Below are positions 58,393-64,000 of a stretch of 64,000 bases of DNA, one piece after another; position 1 is the stretch's first letter; each line of letters opens with the position of its first letter. Both the position numbers and the translations under genes were made by a program. The notes under the pieces were generated by a model. That model was not told the origin of the DNA. It made no database searches and saw nothing but the letters and a program-made list of their open reading frames with translations. Origin of the DNA: Cornus controversa (taxonomy: Eukaryota; Streptophyta; Magnoliopsida; Cornales; Cornaceae); assembly GCA_026545225.1 (NCBI GenBank), contig CM048848.1, positions 28,808,806 to 28,872,805 of the forward strand. Reading direction: 5' to 3'.

Positions 58393-61225
58393 TGTCACAC
58401 CCCGGTTTCCATCTCCCAGAAACTAGAGGTGACTTAAGCTAATCATCCACACCCTAATCACCACAATTCCTTGATATAAAACTCTAATACCAAGTTTTAG
58501 AACTCAACTCTATATGTGAGTGGAATTTGAACTTGAAACTTATTCCATTGGAAAGAGGGTTCAAAAAGAATCAATTTAAAAAAAAGAATCACTTGATTCG
58601 GGTTTGAAACAACCAAGTTATGCTTAATTCAAGAATTTGAAAATCTGGAGCAGTAAGATAGTCTTCTGTCTTACCCTTCCAGAAATGTCCAAAAACACAT
58701 AGTCGACTGTCTTTCCCTCCCAGAAAGTGCAAAATCCTGATTTTCAAAAAATGAGATTTCTAAAGCAACAAGATAGTCTCCTGTCCCAATAAGGAAAGTC
58801 GACTATCTTTCCTTCCCAGAATGCTCTGAAAGCTGCTAGACAAAAAAGTCGACTTCTTTTGAAGAGAAAGTCGACTTTCTTCACCTGGGAACCTCCTTTT
58901 AGCTTATTTTATCTCAAAACAAGCTCCAAAACTCATACATAAACATATCCAAACATCCACAATTAAAATCTCATCATCCCAATCATATTTTGAGCATCCA
59001 CAAATGATCATTATGCAAGTGCTCCAAATCAAAAACAATTGAATCTCTGTTAACCATCCAATAAACCAACTTCATTACAAAAACACATACAAGGTCCAAT
59101 TCAATTACAAGCTACATAAAAAAAAGAGATGCAGCTACAACATCTACATAATCCGAGACAACCATAATTGATTTATAATATACATAACATAATAAGAATG
59201 CACAATTCTAGTCTCCAACCATCACTTCCTCAAAATCATACATGAGAAGCTAAAAGTCCCTCATTCATAATGTTCCCTCTAGGTTATACATATAATCTGA
59301 GCATAAAGATGTGGTTCACAATGAGTATATTCTTATAATACACATAATAGAAATTAATACCACATCCTTCCCTTCATACACCAAAAGTCACATGTGATCC
59401 ATATATAGTCATTACATGTGAACTGAAACACACCAACATAATTAAAACATAAATACAATGTTTTCAATCTAGTCCATATGCCACAAGCCGGCATGGACAT
59501 TTATCTATGTATCAAAAGGCCAAAACTCCAGAAGAACTTCAAGATTTCCACTTAGTCAATCATGCCTCATCTTCCATTGGTGCATTACCTGTAAAAATGT
59601 TTGGGGGGAAGGGGTGAGCACCACTGCGGCTCAGTAGAGATGATCAAACCCACCTAAGCATCGACTCGACGCCGACCTACATGATATGCATCATGTTATC
59701 CTTACGCTACATGGCATGTTTTGACACTCATGTTATCAACAAGACAATAATGTAACAAATAACAATTACTCACTCAACCATACATAACATGAAACAACAC
59801 AGTGTGCCTTTGAATTTCACAAACCTCCATCTTAACATGAATTCCCAATTCATGAATCAACTCAATCTAACTCCAAGTATTCAACTCCACAATTCTCTAA
59901 ATGTCACAACCAAAATCCTTTCAACCTCATAACCCAAGGTTTCACAACCATCAAGGTCATCACATGTTGACATCCGTCAACCTCAAGATTGTCACTATGG
60001 TTCCCCTTCAATTGAAAACTGCCAATTTAAAGAGAAGAACCCATTTTCCCAACAATTGGAATTCGCCAATTGGGGTCATAAACTCATCACCATCCGTGTT
60101 CATCCATTCTCATAATTCAACTCATTCAACAATCATTCCAATTCCAACACTCATCTCATTTTCCGCCAAGAACAACCTACATGAGGTAAGTACACACATA
60201 CCACATTGCATACCATTCCATCCATAATATCACTAAATGCATTGACATGGAAAAACTACTATTTTGATGCATTTACTCAGACACCTGGCATTCAAAAGTG
60301 CACATAATTCCAATCATGGCTCAAGTAAACCTAATGAGCCTCATGCTTCTCAACTAAACACATACAACATATGTAAAGCACAATTAAGCTATAACTAGCA
60401 TGTCATTTTCACTATATTTCACATATATGCACGTGTGTTAACTTTAACATTTATAAGACTAACATGCTTCATATACATTACATAAATCATACAAGGAACA
60501 TTCTTAGCATGTTTAAACATCAAAGGAAATCAAGAAAAAAATTTCTATCTTCCTAAACCATGCTAACACTACCATATATCACAAAAACCCTAGAGAATCG
60601 ATGAAAGGGAGGAGAAGACATCCCTACCTCAAAATCCAAGCTTGGTTGAGAAAAGCCCCAAATCCTTCAAGCTTCAAACTCCTCTAATGGAAACTTTCCA
60701 CCGATCAAATCGAAGAGGAGAGTGAGGGGAACAACTTTAATTCTTGGCTTCACCCTCAAATCTTACTTCTAGGCCCTCAAAATTTAGAGAGAAGGAGAGA
60801 AGAGAAACTTGTAGAGAGAGAGAGAACCGAATGTAAAGAGAGAGAGAAAAGTGAAATCTGATTTTTTTTCCTCTCTTTTTACACATATATATCATATACA
60901 AATCATATATTTCACCTTTTGTAACTAAACCATCCACCTTTCCCTTATATGCTCCTTGTTATGGGCCTTTTGCGCTTATTCGCAAACTAGCCTTTCCTCA
61001 TTTTCTAAAACTTCATTGATGCCCTTAAACTTTCATCCATACCCCCACGGCACTCTCTAAAGTCTGTAGTTATTTTCCTAGGTTACTCGAACCAATTCTG
61101 GTCTCACACCCGTAACCAAAACATGAAAAGTCATTTAAGTCCACTAAGCATGTCATTAAGCGACAAATCACACTTAAAAGTTCACTTAACCTTAGTTATA
61201 TAAAAAAAAAATTTGGGTCGTTACA
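58393..61225 (-). mobile_element. Solo LTR 'C' (Ty3/gypsy, same family group as D and E0)
   Basis: 2833 bp, TGTCACACCCCGG to GGGTCGTTACA in plus orientation, with TSD GATAG (58388-58392 and 61226-61230). On the minus strand it starts TGTAACGACCC and ends GGGGTGTGACA. A possible TATA box lies near 60885-60895. It contains the GAGCCGCAGTGGTGCTCA block (complement at about 59620) shared with E0 and, diverged, with D. No internal region remains. Confidence 0.88.
58650..58890. repeat. AGTCGACT palindrome tract in solo LTR C
   Basis: AGTCGACT or its one-base variants recur five or six times (about 58701, 58788, 58850, 58868, with degenerate copies at 58660 and 58770). They are embedded in GAAAG..CTTTC context and spaced 18-90 bases apart. 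The tract lies 260-500 bases from the LTR 3' end, as in D and E0. Confidence 0.8.
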
Positions 61226-61230
61226 GATAG

Positions 61231-62706
61231 TGTAAAGAACTACTAGAGTGATTTAATGGAGATATATGTACTTGCAAAAATGATAGAAGAAGTTATAGGT
61301 AGAGAGAAAAGTGAAGTGAGGCTTGATAGTCAATTAAAGTATATGAATCCCTAACCAGCAGCATCAGTATCAGTTTGATGTAATGTCACAACCAATGTCA
61401 AGCAATTTGACACAGAGGTTTTAGTGAGGTAAAACCCCATAAAGGGGAAACATCCTCGGGCCCTTGGCCTGCATGAAAGTTCACTATGAATAACTTTGAT
61501 TACAAGCTCTCACCCAGCTCACCACAAGTTACTCACACTCACCCTGTCACAAGCACACACTGCCTTGACACTTACTCACCAAACTCTAATACAAATTCTC
61601 TCTTACTCCCCTTGTCCTACACACTCCAGTGTGAAGACTACAGTGGTAGAGTATACAATTTAAACTCAGAATCTTAGAAATAATAATAACAGACAATGTC
61701 ACGAAGCTGCGGGTCCAATCACTTATAAGTGCCAGCATCACTTAATAAAAGCATGGTAGAATTGAATGTGGTTTCAAGACATGATTAAACTGAGACTTGA
61801 TGTGTTGTCAATTTATGAATGGAATAAGAACATATCAAGTAACTCCTCAGAATAGCAATGACACCTCTTGCAAGAAACAGATTTGTATTTTGACAGCCGC
61901 TCAGGTTCATCAGCAACTTTAGTGATTGAGGCTTGAAGTGTCAGCTTTCTGATGTGTCTTAGTATTGAAGAAGATTCTCTTGCTATACATTTCAGAGTCT
62001 GAAGTTTTACTTAATCACCATTTGAAACTTCAATAAAATAGATTCTCCATATTTCAGCAGCTTGAGTTGCTTTTACTGAAATGAATAGATTAGCCAACTC
62101 GACTTATCTCTATCACTCAGCTAGCATGACTTCTGTTTCAGCTTGCAGAACCAACCATTTAAAACACTGAGTATTTCTATTTCTTCTAGGGTCTCTTAGA
62201 ATTGCTCACTTGAAATTCTAAAATTAAGAAAGGAGGCGCACTTCTCAACCAACTAAAGCACCTATATATATAGTAGAACAATTTAGGGCAGCCTTTAGAT
62301 AGGATAACCAGCTGTCATTAGATAGATTCTTAACCATTTAAAAAATAGCTGTTGAAACCTTTGGTCACCAAAGAGCCCTCAATAATTTGAATTTCCAGAA
62401 GAGGAAAGGCTGCTTGAGGGAGAATATTCTGATGCTGATCGAAGTATAATACAGTAAATCCAATGATTGAGTTTGTCTACAGATGAGCTGGCAATCTTAC
62501 TCCTGCACATTTACTAAAATGCCCTTCTCAAGGCTGTTAGAGAAACTCAGAAGAATATAGGAATGATTTCTGGCAGAGCCAAGCAATATGAGCAATCATG
62601 GAAATTGGCATATCTAGATCAAAAAGAATGTTTTAAAAATGCTTAAAGAACTAGGGATGATGCAGCAAAAATCATGAGACAGGTATGACACTTTTTGACA
62701 TTAAAG
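61231..62706 (-). mobile_element. 5' LTR of element B, outer part (truncated)
   Basis: Homologous to 41463-42937 of the 3' LTR. Similarity stops after GACATTAAAG at 62706. The other LTR continues for about 35 more bases to ACCAACA, so the true LTR start is missing here and no TSD can be read. Confidence 0.85.
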
Positions 62707-64000
62707 GAATAAAATTTTCAGGTACTTTTTTTTTGGGTCCTATCAAGATATAATTTATTCAACAAGGATAACTATTTTTTGAGTACTTTTAATTTGTAAT
62801 TCCTACCAAAAGATAATTTATTCAATAGAGATTTTTTTTTTCTATCTCAACCCAAAAGAGATAATTTATTCAACAGAGATAACTTTTTTTTTATTATTAT
62901 TATTCGAGTATTTTTTTTGGATCGTGTCAAAAGAGATCGAAAACATTATAGATATGAGAGAGAGAGGATGTCTAAAAGGCTAGTTTAGTATTTTAAAAAG
63001 AGTTAATCATTCACATATGAAATGAGGGTTAGAAATGGCATTTCATTTAAGATGGGAGTGCAAACGTAGAAAATGGGAGTGCGAATATCATCTCCCTTAT
63101 TCATGCAATGAATGATACTAAATGGATGAATGCTCTTTAAATTTTGGATGAACCGTGAATCTATGTTATATGGACTCTTTAAAAGTATGTGAAATATCCT
63201 TGTCTTATTTTTGTCAGATTCCGATACTTCTCAAATACTTGTGAATAACTAATTGATAATTCTTAAATGTATCAATAATTTGACTTTTTTTTTGTCCTTT
63301 GAAGAACGTATTTAATATTCTTTAAATACTCTGGTTACATATTTGATATTTTCAAATACTCTGATAATCATGTTTGGCAAGTCTAACTTTAAAATTGAAC
63401 TTTTCCAAGTATAATATCATAGTATGATTGTTAAGAAAAGAATAACGAGGGTTTTAAATGCTTAGATTTTCTTTAAATAAAAAAGGAGATATAACTTAGT
63501 TTTAGCCACAGTTGATTGTAATCTAGTTTAATGTTTTCTCCATATTAATATATTGATCTTTCTTGCCTTTGAAAAAAAAAAAAGGAGAGACGATTAATCA
63601 ATTTCAGAATTCTAGATTTTGAATGCCAATGGGATGTTCTTATTCGCATGGCTTGGCAACTTGTACATACATAGTGATTTGTAACTTCTTTAGAACTTGT
63701 TTCTCTCTGACAATGATAGGATCTAAGTCATTATTTCATTATGCAACTCAGTTCTCATATTGACTGAGCTAGTTTGGAGTACGTAACTTTCAATTATTTT
63801 TTGTGTTTTATGTTTAACATTTTCTTAGGGAAAAATGCTCTAACACCCCCCCCCCCAGGTTTTCGTTTATTGCCCACAGAGAATAGTTGTGTCAAAAACA
63901 ATGGTCAACCTCCCCCAAATTTGGTTGACCTTGCCCTAACACTCCTTTATGCCAAATCTACCCTTCTATTTTGAAATTACAATTGTAACCATAAATAATT
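62707..64000. other. AT-rich right flank, no recognised gene
   Basis: 62720-62940 holds a diverged repeat (AGATAATTTATTCAAYAGAG, about three copies). A C-run of 13 starts near 63846, followed by a stretch with AATGGTCAACC that is not assigned. Not recognisable as continuation of the D LTR. Confidence 0.45.

Larger units (their letters stand above)
41347..62706 (-). mobile_element. SIRE-like Ty1/copia element 'B' with nested insertions
   Basis: In minus order: 5' LTR (about 62706 to 58278, split by solo LTR C), primer-binding site 58277-58264 (ATTGGTATCAAAG, Met-tRNA type), gag, coiled-coil region, protease, integrase, RT and RNase H, polypurine tract, and 3' LTR (53317 to 41347, split by element A). 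The order PR-IN-RT-RH is that of Ty1/copia, and the long gag with a coiled-coil extension resembles the SIRE/Maximus group. Every domain carries stops or mutated key residues. No envelope-like frame follows RNase H. The LTRs differ by a few per cent, so it is older than A. The outer end at 62706 lacks the last few tens of bases of the LTR. Confidence 0.85.

Noticed and set aside
1-64000. tRNA or rRNA genes, CRISPR arrays, telomere repeats
   Set aside because: No tRNA cloverleaf with matching arms, no rRNA core sequence, no spaced-repeat array of CRISPR form and no TTTAGGG run was found by eye. The Met-tRNA matches are only retrotransposon primer sites.

Overview
The window is plant nuclear DNA, most likely from a eudicot and probably an asterid. 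The evidence is an R1-type coiled-coil NLR gene plus Ty3/gypsy chromoviruses, a SIRE-like Ty1/copia element, TRIM elements, an L1 fragment, a CACTA transposon and an old caulimovirid-like insertion. The NLR at 27581-30427 (+) is the only complete host gene I can support. Almost everything else is nested transposable elements, and most nesting steps can be read from exact target-site duplications (TSDs).

Left part (1-18405). LTR-like sequence (about 819-1894 and perhaps 10352-10720) is split by a CACTA element, 1898-10348, with 31-bp inverted ends and TSD ATA. I see no transposase in it, but it carries a nearly full-length reverse-oriented copy of a DUF579 (glucuronoxylan/arabinogalactan methyltransferase-type) gene and one villin/gelsolin-like exon. 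Next is an old LTR (about 10723-12310 plus 17405-18405) interrupted by a solo LTR (12311-17404, TSD GCTCA). That solo LTR was itself hit by another solo LTR (13485-14887, TSD GTGGT) and by a fold-back TRIM (15776-16545, TSD GTTAT).

Middle part (18406-33460). A decayed pararetrovirus fragment (coat zinc knuckle, then movement-protein-like region) is split at 19645-25850 by a chimera of TRIM and Ty3/gypsy sequence, bounded by a single TSD (TAAAG). The NLR follows, preceded by a 194-bp tandem duplication that ends at its start codon. The NLR has an unusual hydrophobic insert between its coiled coil and NB-ARC domain. An L1 endonuclease remnant and a purine-rich minisatellite lie downstream.

Right part (33461-64000). 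A decayed chromovirus D (about 33463-41346, minus) is cut by a SIRE-like copia element B (41347 to about 62706, minus). The 3' LTR of B is split by a younger Tekay-like chromovirus A (42952-53296, TSD AAACA). The 5' LTR of B is split by solo LTR C (58393-61225, TSD GATAG). All internal coding regions carry stops or lost residues, so none looks autonomous. The last 1.3 kb has no recognised gene.

The observations I rate most worth checking are the TRIM-gypsy chimera joined at the primer-binding site, the membrane-like insert in the NLR, the TSD-flanked fold-back TRIM, and short palindrome-rich tracts with family-specific cores (for example TCGATTAATCGA, TCGATGCATCGA, TCGATCAATCGA, AGTCGACT) that recur in otherwise different LTRs.
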